A stretch of DNA of 64,000 nt from Pseudocercospora fijiensis CIRAD86 (Eukaryota; Ascomycota; Dothideomycetes; Mycosphaerellales; Mycosphaerellaceae): the NCBI RefSeq assembly GCF_000340215.1, contig NW_006921541.1:1895527-1959526 (forward strand). The letters run 5' to 3'. The position numbers were made by a program, and so were the translations under genes. A model generated the notes under the pieces. The model ran no database searches, was not told where the DNA came from, and was given only the letters and a program-made list of their open reading frames with translations. Positions 22,644-32,835 of the stretch are shown here, piece after piece (the stretch's first letter is position 1; every line of letters begins with the position of its first letter).

Positions 22644-23307
22644 ATTTGATGATGCTTTGTGTTGCTGAGCTTGTTGAGAATGGGAGGCGGAGGAAGGGGC
22701 GGGCGAGAAGGGTCATCTATTTATTACTGGGCATTCTTGAGTTGAAGTTGTAGAGGCGAATGGGCTTTATCTTGAGTGCCAGATCCTGCTATTCAGTTCC
22801 TGCGATGTGATGCTTTCATCGGAGGTGATTGCGAAGTTGGGAAGTACTGGTGGTGAGCACGCCACAGAGCCGAGGTCCGGCAAAGAATGGGCCAAAAACG
22901 CTGCCAAGACATGAGAGTCGAAGGCAGGAGCGGTCTCGTGGGCAGCGCAGTGCATGAAAACTAACCCTGCTAGATCACGATAAACGCGATAATCAGCAAC
23001 ACGCTTTGATCGCAGTGAGAAGTTCGAAGACGGGCGTCGATCTCGAGCAAGTGCTTGGTAGACAGAGTTGATCTGTATAAGTATACCAGCCTTGAGCTTT
23101 CCGTGTCAAGGCCACCGAAATGCTTATTTACAGTCCTTACTAAATATCCTTTCCTCGTGGCATGGCCATTCCATCATGCCGCTACAATCGCATCAGCTTA
23201 CTTACCGTTGCGATATGGGAACGCTGTGCTCCTTGCTTCATTGTCCCATCTATAATTTTCCTAACTCCCTTCCCGATTCCCGCGTAAATGCTGATTCAAT
23301 GCTGCTA
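22644..23307. other. Former upstream flank of the LACTB2-like gene
   Basis: 660 bp of host sequence that was contiguous with the 5' leader of the LACTB2-like gene before the copia insertion. It probably held that gene's promoter and now ends at the 3' end of the Nab3-like gene. No gene is seen. Confidence 0.5.
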
Positions 23308-25925
23308 CTACTGCCGATAAGTGCTAAGACGTGCGAGGATGTCTTGCATGTTCTGCGGAGCTTGGCCGGGTGGTGGCTGTTGCGGTGCGCTCGCTGCGTT
23401 TGGTGTTGGAGGATAATGCTGTCCTTGATATGGCTGCGCAGGTGGATACCCTGGTTGTGGAGGCATACCATAAGGCTGTTGCGGAGGTGCAGCTGGAGAA
23501 GCTGTATTGAGCGTCGAGAGCAGGTTCTGCAGATTGTTGGAGTCTACTCTCGGCGGCTGAGGTGGATACCCAGGCGGCGGCATAGCAGGAGGTTGAGCAC
23601 CGTAGTGACCTGCTGAAGGTGGTTGTCCGTATCCAGGAGGATAGCCAGTCGGAGGAGCAGGATATGGTGCTGGTGCTGGCGCTGGCGCTTGCTGGTAACC
23701 GTACTGCTGAGGTGGCGCGGGGGTCGAGTATTGCTGTCCAGAATATCCGCCGTATGATGGCTGAGGTGCATTCATACCCAGACTCTGCCTCTCTCTTATC
23801 ACGAGTTCCGCGCAAATATGAGGGTCGAGGTTGTCGTAATCCTCGAATTGTACATCCCTCGTGCCGCCTCGGCGCTTGAATATCGTGAGACCTATCTTTG
23901 ATGTATCTTGGTTGATGTGCCTGAGCTTGCAGATGGCGATGACACCTTCCATGATCTGACGACGAACGACAGCCTCCTCGCTCAATCTCGGAGAGATCGT
24001 AAGGACGTCCACGCGTACGTTACGCGAAGAGAAGGCCTTCTCCACCCAAGACAAGAAGTCGCGATTGAGAGGCTCAAGTGCGATGACCTGCACGTCCGGC
24101 ACGTCTCTGGGCTCGCGCCGTGGCAGATTGAGTTTGTCATCTGGCTCGCGCCGGGGACTATTGCCCCGATAACCTCTGCCGTAGCCTGGAGAACGCGACC
24201 TCGTCCGATATCGATCATTGTAGCGATCTCGCGGAGAAGGCGAGCGATACGATGGTCGATATTCTCTGCTATTCCTATCGTCTCTCGGATCTCGACCATC
24301 TCTTCTCCCACCTCTGCCGCCATCGTATCGACCGCCATTTGGACGATTTCTGTTATCTGGCGAGCGCGAGCGCCGATTCTGGTTCTGCTGCTGGTTTCGT
24401 GATGGTTTCTGGGGTTTGCTTATCTCCAAATCTGCCACTCGTCAGTATGTGTACGGAGTGAAATGTGATTATCGACTAATCCCCATAGATCGCATCATAG
24501 TACTTGGTACTTACGTATGCGCTTATCGCGAATTTGGCGACCCTGCTCAGCATTCAGAGCTCGCATGCAATCCTCCGTTCGAAGAAATTGCACGAAGCCA
24601 TATGCCTGCTTGATGGAGATCTGTGCCAGCTCGCCATAGGTGTGGAAGACGTGAAATATGTCTCGCTTCGTAACCTTCTCGCTGGAAAGGTTGCCTGAGG
24701 CCCCATTAGTCGCGCTGCTGGTCTTTTCTTGTTGTGAGCGAGGCATACCGACGAAAAGGCGGGATCCGTTCGGGAACTGGTCCCAACGTGCCTCGTTCAC
24801 GTATCTTCGCTCCTCCTCCATGAAGTGATCGTATTTGCGTTGAATGTCTGCAGTCCATGGCTGATCTTCTGGTGTCGGTGTCTCGCCCGCAGCAATTTTG
24901 TACTCTCTGCGCGACTCTATCGTAGTGTTAGTCGTCGAGTATTGCTGTTGGAATTGCTGCGCTTGGCCTTGGTTGACCGACTGAGTGGCGGAGAAGCCGA
25001 GGGTTGGCGATGGTTGGGTTGCGTAGTTGGCTCCATTTGCGAATTGAGGCGCAAAGCTGTTCGAGAGCGCTTCAGCAGGATTTCCAGAACTTTGCGATTG
25101 AGGCGGCTGTGATGCATGCGTCGCTTGGGTAGCCGGGTTGGCTGCATGCGGATGATAGTCGCGAATGTGCTGCGAGTGGACATAATTTGGGTTCATCAAT
25201 GGCTGTTCCTGCGGTGGAGGACGCGGTGGCAGACCACTGGGTGATGCAACTACACCTGACACTGGAGAAGAGGCATTCGCCTCTGGAGCAGAAGCTGGAG
25301 GTGGCTGCTGGGCTTGGGGTTGTGAAGGCGTCATGGACGTTTGCAGCGTCTCCAAAAGGGCTTGTACATTCACAGCGCTTGGGAGTGGCGTTGGCTGCGT
25401 TTGCTCAACTGCTTGGACTTGAGTGGCATCTGGAGCTTCAGTGGGCACGCTTGGACCTGACGAGGCTGAGGGCGCTTCGGTGGCAGTAGCGAGAGCGCTG
25501 GCAATGCAGTTCGCGGCATAGGAGAGGTCGTTGGAAGACTGGGCTGGAGCAGCATCATCATGTCCGTTCGACAGTGGTTCTTGAGTGCTATGTGCTGCGT
25601 CGTCGTTCTGAGATGACTCTGTAATTTGGGCCGAGCCATCCTCTTTGTTGGTGCTCTCGGCGGCGTCGCCTCCAGTGGAGAATGGAGAGGGCTGGTCGGC
25701 AGATTCGTTGGGATCTCGCCATGCGCCTGGCCGTAGCTCAGTGTCGCGGGCGGCGTGCATGTGCGCTTCAGTCTGGTTGAAGCCTACATCCATCATATTA
25801 TCCAGGACGGGGATATTGCTGGGCTGTGAGAAGTGTATGGGCTTTGGTGAGGCGGGAGACAGTATATTCGGTTCCGCCTTGAGATACGCTTCCTCAATGT
25901 CGGCGTTTGGATTGAAGGCATTCAT
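23308..25925 (-). CDS. NAB3: Nab3-like RNA-binding protein (RRM plus anticodon-binding-like domain)
   Basis: Two exons (24515-25925 and 23308-24431) joined across an 83-nt intron (24432-24514; GTAAGT, branch TACTGACG, acceptor GGCAG) give 844 residues. The first 390 residues are acidic and Gln/Pro/Ser-rich. An RRM follows at about 392-475 (SRLFVGMP, then KRDIFHVFHTYGELAQI, then YGFVQFL). The intron falls inside its last strand, which resumes as HLEISKP. Next comes an Arg/Ser/Gly-rich SPRDRYNDRY-type segment. After it is a compact domain (PDVQVIALEPLNRDFLSWVE... GVIAICKL) resembling the class II aminoacyl-tRNA synthetase anticodon-binding fold also found in NCOA5. The tail is Pro/Gln/Tyr-rich. 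In yeast, Nab3 acts with Nrd1 and Sen1 in non-coding RNA termination in the nucleus. Orthology rests on domain order rather than a search. Confidence 0.85.
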
Positions 25926-26634
25926 CGGTGCGCATCAGATTCTGACAGGGCTCTCAGTCTATCCGCTCATACTCTCGACGGGGATGAGAGATGAGACACA
26001 CGGTGGGCTCAGGTTGGTTGGGCTGCATATACTGGACGATGGGCAAGGTGAGGCGAGACAGTTCACGAGCGGGCAAACAACTGCGCCGTGCTGCTGCTGC
26101 CGTGTTGCCGTGCGCAAAGCCAGAGACTCAAAGACGAGCACAACGACCAGGAGCCGGAGGAGTAGAAGGGATGTTGGTTACCTTGAGGAGCTGACAAGCT
26201 GCAGATGGGCGTGCGCGTGCGCGAGATGCGATGGTATTTGCGAAGTCGGCAAAGGCGCGCGGTTTGCGCGGCAGAAGGTATGCTCCGCTGCGTAGGCGTA
26301 GGCGTAGGCGTAGGCGAAAACAAATGCAAGAAGGAGGGCAGCGTGCGCAGGCGAAAGTGCTGAGGCCGGCCGCGCTATTTGTAGTGGATGTGATGACGGG
26401 CGTGTGGCACGGGGTCGATGGACGTGTGGATGATGCGACAAGAAGAACGACTTTGGCGCTCGCGATGTTGTGCGCGAGGGCAGTCTTGCGCAGAGGCGAG
26501 TGAGTTTGCGCTAAAGTGAGGTGCGCACTGGCCGCGCTTTCCTAATTAGGCTGTGCTATCCAGAGCCTCACTGCAGCAGTACTGGCAGATGTCGCAATAC
26601 GACTTTCTGCGACTCTAGAGCAACGCAACGCCTT
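25926..26634. other. Divergent promoter region with GCGTAG repeats
   Basis: 700 bp between the start codons of the Nab3-like and ICT1-like genes. It contains about four tandem copies of GCGTAG near 26292-26317, alternating GTGCGCGTGCGCG near 26210, and CT/GA-rich runs. Long open frames here are simple-sequence artefacts. Confidence 0.4.
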
Positions 26635-27268
26635 ATGCTCCTCTCGTCCAGTCGCACCATTCTCCCTGGCCGCACTGGTTTGCAGCTTACGAGATGCTTC
26701 GCGACCAGACGCGGCGGCGGCGGCGATGTGGACGAGGCCGAATTGCAGGCAGCACGCAAGTGGCTGAAAGCTCTCAACCCCGACACCATTCCTCGCGAGC
26801 TGTGTGAGATCAGCTTCTCTCGCTCGTCCGGGCCAGGCGGGCAGAATGTCAACAAGTGAGATCCTCACATCAAATCCATTCTCACGCCACCGACACTGAT
26901 AGCTACGTGATAGAGTGTCTTCGAAGGCCACCCTGCGCATTCCTATGTCCGTGCTACGCCAGCGCCTTCCCAGATTGATGCATCCCACAATCCAGAGCAG
27001 TCGCTACCATGCTGCCAAGTCGGATGATCTAGTCATCCAGGCAGACGACTCTCGCAAGCAGAGTGACAATGTCAATGCCTGCTTTCGCAAGCTTCATGAC
27101 CTGATAGTGCAGGCTGGCAGAGACAATGTGCCCGGCGAGACGAGCAAAGAGCAGGTCGAAAGGGTTGAGAAGCTACAGAAGGCAGAGGCTGCCGGCAGGC
27201 GCAAGATGAAGGAGTTCCAGAGCAAGAAGAAAAGTGCTCGACGTGGTGCAGGACGAGGCGATGATTGA
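26635..27268 (+). CDS. Mitochondrial ribosome-rescue peptidyl-tRNA hydrolase, ICT1/PTH4-like
   Basis: Two exons (26635-26855 and 26914-27268) with a 58-nt intron (GTGAGA ... TGATAG) give 191 residues. The N-terminus is basic and hydroxylated (MLLSSSRTILPGRTGLQLTR), a mitochondrial presequence. The class I release-factor catalytic loop GGQ is at residues 68-70 (FSRSSGPGGQNVNK) and the intron interrupts the codon right after it. The following TLRIP matches the family. The C-terminal tail is Lys/Arg/Gln-rich and helical (KMKEFQSKKKSARRG), as in ICT1 and bacterial ArfB, where it enters the empty mRNA channel. The protein lacks the codon-recognition domains of RF1, so it should release peptides from stalled mitoribosomes without codon specificity. 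Confidence 0.92.
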
Positions 27269-28212
27269 GCGACTGCGTTTGCCGGCAGCACCAATTTCGC
27301 CGTGGCGCACAATGAGTCGAACCACAGCAAGGATTTGCTCTCGACGAGGCTCTCTGTATAGCATTCAGCTGTTCCATCTGACACCCTGCAAGTCTGGTCC
27401 GCGCTCCTGGGGCGACGTGAGCTTCCGCGACGCTATACACATTCTCGTAACGAAGGGCCAGGGAAGAAGAAATACCAGTACTCGGATCAGGGCGAAGATG
27501 AATTGTTCGCAAACTGGTCACAACGGAAGAAGAGAAGGGCTATCATCGAGCCATCTGTGATAGCATCGACCAGTCATGAACTTTTCCATGGCAATTACTA
27601 CATGTACGGCTGCCAGCGACCTCACGCGTCATCCTGCCAAATGCGGATGATCACAGAGAGCTGAGAACCCAGAGGTCGCAGTACTGGGTTGGAGCTCACA
27701 CATCTATCAGTCTTAGATTCTGTGACAGGTGGGTGGATCTCGAGGCAATCTGCAAGAGGGCGGCGTTCATCGAGAGGAGCGTTGGCGTGTTCTTATTGCT
27801 GGTCGTTTTCGTTATCATTGCCTTTTTTCCTCAAGGACGAATGCTCGACGACTGGATGAGGCTACCTTTACTTCACGAGGAAAGAACGCCGGTCGTGGTA
27901 TCACGAAGGAGGCAATGGATTTGGAAAGGAATCGAAGGGAGCTGGGGAACGAGGTCGCAAACGCCGCAGAAGTGAGCATCAAAGGCTTTGGCCTCTGAAG
28001 TCGACTGTGCGGAGACATGGTCGCTCGAGACTGAACGACACGCATCGAGTGCCTGTAGAAAGCTCGAGCATAGCGTCGAAGTGAAGGTTTGCGAGAACTG
28101 CAAACAACTTCGCTTTTGTTGACACATGCCGCCATTACATATCATCTCTCTGGCTTGACCACTAACTTGGTCACTAACTTAGTCACACTGGACTACAGAC
28201 AGATTTGCCACT
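27269..28212. other. Intergenic, no supported gene
   Basis: 940 bp. A plus frame around 27733-27975 contains a hydrophobic run (VGVFLLLVVFVIIAFF) but has no ATG start and no clear splice partner. The repeated AACTTGGTCACTAACTTAGTCAC near 28163 is a short direct duplication in the leader of the next gene. Confidence 0.4.
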
Positions 28213-28878
28213 ATGTCGGCAAGCTTCGCCTTCGATATCAAATCCCCATCAGGATACAATACCGATCTCAAGATCAAACTCGACCATGAAGCCAACGGCT
28301 GGAAGAAGTGGCAGCAATTCAGCCGTGACCTGAAAGAAGACTACCCAGACGAGAGCAAAGTCAGCTGGCAGATCATAATGGAGAGCGTCAATAACCACGA
28401 CGAATATTCTCATCACGCTTACTTGTCAGCAAGTGGCGTGGAGCAGAACAAGGTACCAAGGCTTCGTTTCGGCTGCCTACTCTATTACCCTGGCCCAACA
28501 CAAGCCATCGGAATAATGCAAGATCTCAGTAAGCGAGCGGTCAAACATTTCGATGTCGAAACGCTGTTGTATACGGCTCCGGGTGTTCTACCGGCGCAGT
28601 TGTTGGAGGCGTTGGTCCAGACCATGAAGACCAAATGCGAAGGTTCCAGCAAGCAAAATTGTGAAGATTCTAGAGTACAGATGCACAAGCTACACGTAGC
28701 TACCAAACAAGTTCTGATGTTTGCTCTGATAGCTCTTCTGAAGTATGGGTCCGCGCTTTTGGCGTGCTTTTGGTCTGAACCTCACATCGTGCCAATCATG
28801 ATTCTGGTCATGATTGCGTCCGAGATTCTGAGTCTTCGCCTTCTCGTTGGGCGGGATTCTTCCAGGAAGAAGGATTGA
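28213..28878 (+). CDS. Hypothetical protein with C-terminal membrane segments
   Basis: 221 residues, intronless, with a good start context (CCACTATGTCG). The N-terminal 150 residues are soluble and charged (SASFAFDIKSPSGYNTDLKI...). Residues of about 170-215 contain two hydrophobic segments (VLMFALIALLKYGSALLACF and HIVPIMILVMIASEILSLRL), then a basic tail (RDSSRKKD) typical of a cytosolic or retention end. No family recognised. It could be a lineage-specific endomembrane protein. Confidence 0.55.
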   Translation: MSASFAFDIKSPSGYNTDLKIKLDHEANGWKKWQQFSRDLKEDYPDESKVSWQIIMESVNNHDEYSHHAYLSASGVEQNKVPRLRFGCLLYYPGPTQAIGIMQDLSKRAVKHFDVETLLYTAPGVLPAQLLEALVQTMKTKCEGSSKQNCEDSRVQMHKLHVATKQVLMFALIALLKYGSALLACFWSEPHIVPIMILVMIASEILSLRLLVGRDSSRKKD

Positions 28879-30180
28879 GGGGTGAAGGGTGTTGTGCGTA
28901 TGTCGTAGAAGGACAATTGGTGTTACGGAACAAGGAAGGAACAGTCAGGGGTGGCTGACTAATGGAGCGACGGCTCTACCTCTGTAATTAACCTTCCTCC
29001 TTTTACATAACCATCCACAATGAGAACTTCATAACAATTGGGTACGGCCTTGAATGCAAACGCGATTATCGTTCAATTGTGTGTGTTGACTGCCAGATAT
29101 GCTAGTGGCCTGGAGCTTCCATCCAGTACATTTCGATCATGATATTCTGTGCCCGTTCAACGAGCTGGCTCCAGCAGTCATGAGAGAGCAAATCCGGCGA
29201 TCGTCAATTCTGTGCAGGTGTCTTGATGCGAGCTGGTGGATCATCTTGATGGTAGAAGGCTCAGCGGTGTACTGGCAAGTCCACAACCCGACAGGAGTGG
29301 CCTCCGCAGCCATGCCATATATGCATTCTGATGAGGAACTCGATGGACATGTGGAAATGGATGAAGAAGGCGTGATTGCATTTCTATGGGGCAGTCTGTT
29401 CCGTCTGCGACTTCCTGGTTCAGCAACCGTTGCAGCTGCAGTTCGCCACCCGATATGCACATCTCTCGTCACAAGACAAGCCTTTCGGAACAAGATAGGC
29501 AGCAAATCCAAACGCGCCATCCGTGGCGAACTAGAGACCTGCGGGAATGCTCATGATTGCAGTGGCGTCCCGAGCTCAGAAAAATCTCCGGGCATTGAGG
29601 GGCAAGCCATTATTATTTCCAGGCGAGTTCAGCAGTGACGTTGCTGTGCTTCCTGAGGAATTGTGCCATTGTGAGAGTTGGAGAAAAGGATTACAAAATA
29701 ACTCACGGTCAGAAGTCCCTTGCTTTGCAACACACGGCAGAGCCCCAGATCTGAAGTTTTCGAGCCCGTTCTGCTGGTGTTCCTCGTGGAGCGTGAGCCT
29801 GAAAGAAATGCAGCATGGGCTTCAGTGTATGCTGCTTCGTCAGATGAAGTAGATCTTATGTGATAGTGTAGCTCGGGAACAATTAAGCGAGCGTACTCAT
29901 GGCTCTTGCATGACATGGTGTAGAGAAATCTGATGAGACAATTCGGGCGCCAATCTCGAGCAGCTGAGATCTGTGAGATTGGCGAGATGTACCGCCGAAG
30001 TTTATGACTAAGGCTAGACCATGGAAGGCATGGTCAGAGCGAGGCTATCCCACATACAGCACGCCGATAGACCGTGAACCGCAAACTTCAAAGCAAATCT
30101 CGGCGTATCTCGCAGAAATCCGAGCTTGCAAAGCACGTCCGACAAAGTTGAGAAGCGCGATCACAGCCAGCCGCGACCGC

Positions 30181-30208
30181 AGAATACAGAATACAGAATA
30201 CAGAATAC
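30181..30208 (+). repeat. Short tandem repeat, AGAATAC x4
   Basis: Four perfect copies of a 7-bp unit in a non-coding stretch. Confidence 0.85.
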
Positions 30209-30610
30209 AGACAGGTAGCGGTCAGAGTGTGATACAGTATACACAGTGTACGGAGGACTGTTGTAAGAGACTCGGCGCCCTCAGCGTGTGGAGACAGTTG
30301 CAGCGTCTTCCGCCATTGTATACTTTGGTCCAACTCCACTCAAATGCCGCGCCGCCTAAACAGGCAGGTCAGAAAGGCGCAGCCACTTCGTCCCCATGTC
30401 TGCCTCGATGCCACCAGAATCATAATGCAGGCGGTCTGCAGAGGATAGCATTGTGGTGTGGGTTCACAGCCTCACTCGTAGCTGGCCACGGTCATAGAGT
30501 GGTTGAGAATGAACATCCCATGTTACACCGCTGACTGACAATATCTGCATCGTTGCTCATGCTTTCGTGATCACCCGCAAAGCTCGCTTGGATACGACGG
30601 AGCTGGGCCC

Positions 30611-30701
30611 GGCAGGGGCGGGCAGGGGCGGGCAGGGCAGGGCAGGCGGAACGGGAGACGGGAGACGGGAGACGGGAGACGGGAGACGGGAGACGGGAGA
30701 C
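30611..30701 (+). repeat. G-rich minisatellite: GGGCA-type then GGGAGAC x7
   Basis: A GGCAGGGGCG-type tract (30611-30646) is followed by seven perfect copies of GGGAGAC (30653-30701). Seven evenly spaced G-triplets on one strand could form a G-quadruplex; that is a structural inference. Confidence 0.85.
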
Positions 30702-31527
30702 GACTGGTCGCTGGACGTGTCACTAATGCAAGATGTCTGGGATGTCGTCGACTCGGTGTGCGTCTGTCGCTGTTTCCTGCTGTATAAGGAGTTTTGGGGT
30801 GCACAGCTGATGATGGCTGGACGGAGACCGTGGAGGTCGTGCATTGCAGTTCGCTTGCGAGCTAATCTACGAGCGACGGCGCTAAGATCTTGCTCGTCTG
30901 TTCCGCCGGTGGCGATCGTCGATTTCGAAGACTCGCGATGCACATTAAACATTCCTGGGGGCAACTCTAAATCGCCGGGTGCGCGCTGCCTCCCTCCCAC
31001 GAGAAGAAGTCGATGTTGGAGGCTTGGCCGCTTGGACGTGGAGCTCTCTATCGCATCCTGGCCTGCTGGTCCTTCCTTCCCAAGTCCATTCCGCTGCCCG
31101 ACGCTTGTCCATATCTGTTCCCGCCGCCCACGCACATCCTCGCTGCCAATCTGCCTCTCCAGTCGCCACTCCTGACAACCTCACTGGACAGCACACGCCA
31201 GAAACATTTGTTATTAGACAAATCCGAGGCAGCATATCGAACCAACAGACATCGGCCACTCGGCCACTCGAAATCAAACATCCCTCTCGCCACAGCTTCT
31301 CCCCGCACGCATCGACAGGCCTCCCTTGGAATCGGGGAACGAACCATCGCAAGCTCACCCAAGAACCTCCCACGAGTAAGTCCCTCTTCCTCCGACATGT
31401 TGACAGCACGCAAAATCCATCGCGTCAGACATTTGATCCTACTCCACTCAGTCGTCTGGTTCCACGCGCTTCATTTTGGTTGACTTGGTACGACAGACGC
31501 GTTGACTGGTGCAACCAGCACGCTACC

Positions 31528-32835
31528 ATGCCTCCCATTCGAACAATGCCGACCGTCAAGCCGGTGAGGACCGAGCGTACTCACGAGGAGAACCAGGAAA
31601 GGTATCCAATACCATCACCATCGCTCTCACACCTTATCATTGACACAAGTCGCAGAGCATACATCGCTGCCTCGCGAAGAAGTGATCGTAGTCTCGAGGC
31701 GCGAGTCGAATCTGCCCGGCGCGCGTCAGAAATCCACAAGAAGAGAACCGGGCGATCTCTTCGAGTACGAGAGGAAGATGTTATGAATGAGGAAATGTAT
31801 GAGGAGGAAGACGACGACTTGCCAATGCAGTTCCGACGGATAAACGCCCTCCATCCAGGTCTTGCGTTCAACCCAGCCTTTAGCGACAGAGTTAACAGCT
31901 ATCTTGCCGGCCAGATTGGCGTTAGGAATTATCTCCACCAGGCCATATACCAGGCCAACCAGAGTCAATACAACAATCACTTCCTGAATCCCATGATGCA
32001 GCAAAACGCCTTTCAAAACCCAATAATGCAACCTCAAGCAATGAACGCCGCACCTCAGTCCCCGTGGCCAATGAATATGCAAAACGTGCAGCCAAGTAGC
32101 CATGGTCGCTCTGCATCGATCGCAACACCACAAGGCTTTGCGAGTCAGCAGCAGTCAGGCATGCCGACCGGCTTAGATACTCGGCGCATGTCGCTGAACC
32201 CAACATCACCAGGCGCTGCATCTCCTGCCATCTCGCACCCTCGAAGCACACACTCAAGTCAACCGCCGACGCCTCACGCACTGGTCAACTCCGGTCAATC
32301 GCCAAAGCAAGTGCCGACACCACCACAATGCAACCAGACGGCTACGTCGCCAGTGCCATCGACGGCACCTACTGATCAAAATATCTACCCGTTGACCACC
32401 AAGCTGCCCATCGAGTCACAACAGCTACTGGATGGCCACCCAGGCTTTAACGTGCCATCTTACCAGATGACTCCAGGGTTGCCGATGCCATCCATGGCAG
32501 CCTACAGTTACAACCCCAACGGCAAACCGGTAAAGGGAGACTCGGGAAGTGGCTCACAAGGGGGCTTGAATCAAACGCTCACGTCATTCTATCAGCAAAA
32601 CACCAGCCCTCATTCGCCTTTCGATGAACCCCAGTCTGCAGCAAGCGCACCCGCAAACTTGGACTTCAACTATAACCAGAATATTTACGGCGATATGGAT
32701 ATGAGCGACTCCAAGTACGCATTTAACATGGACTTTGGCAGTGGCACCAATAGCGGCCAAATTACTCCTGCTGCAGGTCTTGACTCTTCGTGGAACCCAG
32801 ACGACTTTTTCAACTACTCCGCAGCATCCGACTGA
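31528..32835 (+). CDS. Conserved fungal Q/P/S-rich protein, possible transcription regulator (2 exons)
   Basis: Exon 1 31528-31601, 54-nt intron 31602-31655 (GTATCC, branch TTGACAC, acceptor CGCAG), exon 2 to 32835; 417 residues. Splicing restores the smooth sequence ENQERAYIAASRRSDRSLEA in place of an odd insertion. The N-terminal 90 residues are highly charged, helical and look conserved (ARRASEIHKKRTGRSLRV, then NEEMYEEEDDDLP). The remaining 300 residues are low-complexity Gln/Pro/Ser/Asn with activation-domain-like acidic and aromatic motifs near the end (DMDMSDSKYAFNMDF, SSWNPDDFFNYS). I recall the N-terminal block as a conserved fungal motif of unknown function. Nuclear regulatory role is inference. 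The frame is also open 549 bp upstream, but the ATG at 31528 matches the conserved start. Confidence 0.8.
   Translation: MPPIRTMPTVKPVRTERTHEENQERYPIPSPSLSHLIIDTSRRAYIAASRRSDRSLEARVESARRASEIHKKRTGRSLRVREEDVMNEEMYEEEDDDLPMQFRRINALHPGLAFNPAFSDRVNSYLAGQIGVRNYLHQAIYQANQSQYNNHFLNPMMQQNAFQNPIMQPQAMNAAPQSPWPMNMQNVQPSSHGRSASIATPQGFASQQQSGMPTGLDTRRMSLNPTSPGAASPAISHPRSTHSSQPPTPHALVNSGQSPKQVPTPPQCNQTATSPVPSTAPTDQNIYPLTTKLPIESQQLLDGHPGFNVPSYQMTPGLPMPSMAAYSYNPNGKPVKGDSGSGSQGGLNQTLTSFYQQNTSPHSPFDEPQSAASAPANLDFNYNQNIYGDMDMSDSKYAFNMDFGSGTNSGQITPAAGLDSSWNPDDFFNYSAASD

Larger units (their letters stand above)
28879..31527. other. 2.6-kb region without a supported gene; contains minisatellites
   Basis: Open frames occur on both strands (179 codons at 29099-29638 plus; 176 at 30004-30534 plus; 192 at 30557-31135 minus). 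They overlap, carry simple repeats and show no motif. The final 550 bases before 31528 are an open leader in frame with the next gene and include a possible 5'-UTR intron (GTAAGT near 31376 to ACAG near 31497). Confidence 0.4.

Noticed and set aside
26178..26503. Repeat-rich small proteins near 26.3 kb
   Set aside because: Their length comes from GCGTAG and GC-rich simple repeats in a promoter region.
30557..31175. Long overlapping frames at 30.6-31.1 kb on both strands
   Set aside because: Generated by the GGGAGAC array, whose 7-bp period stays open in several phases.
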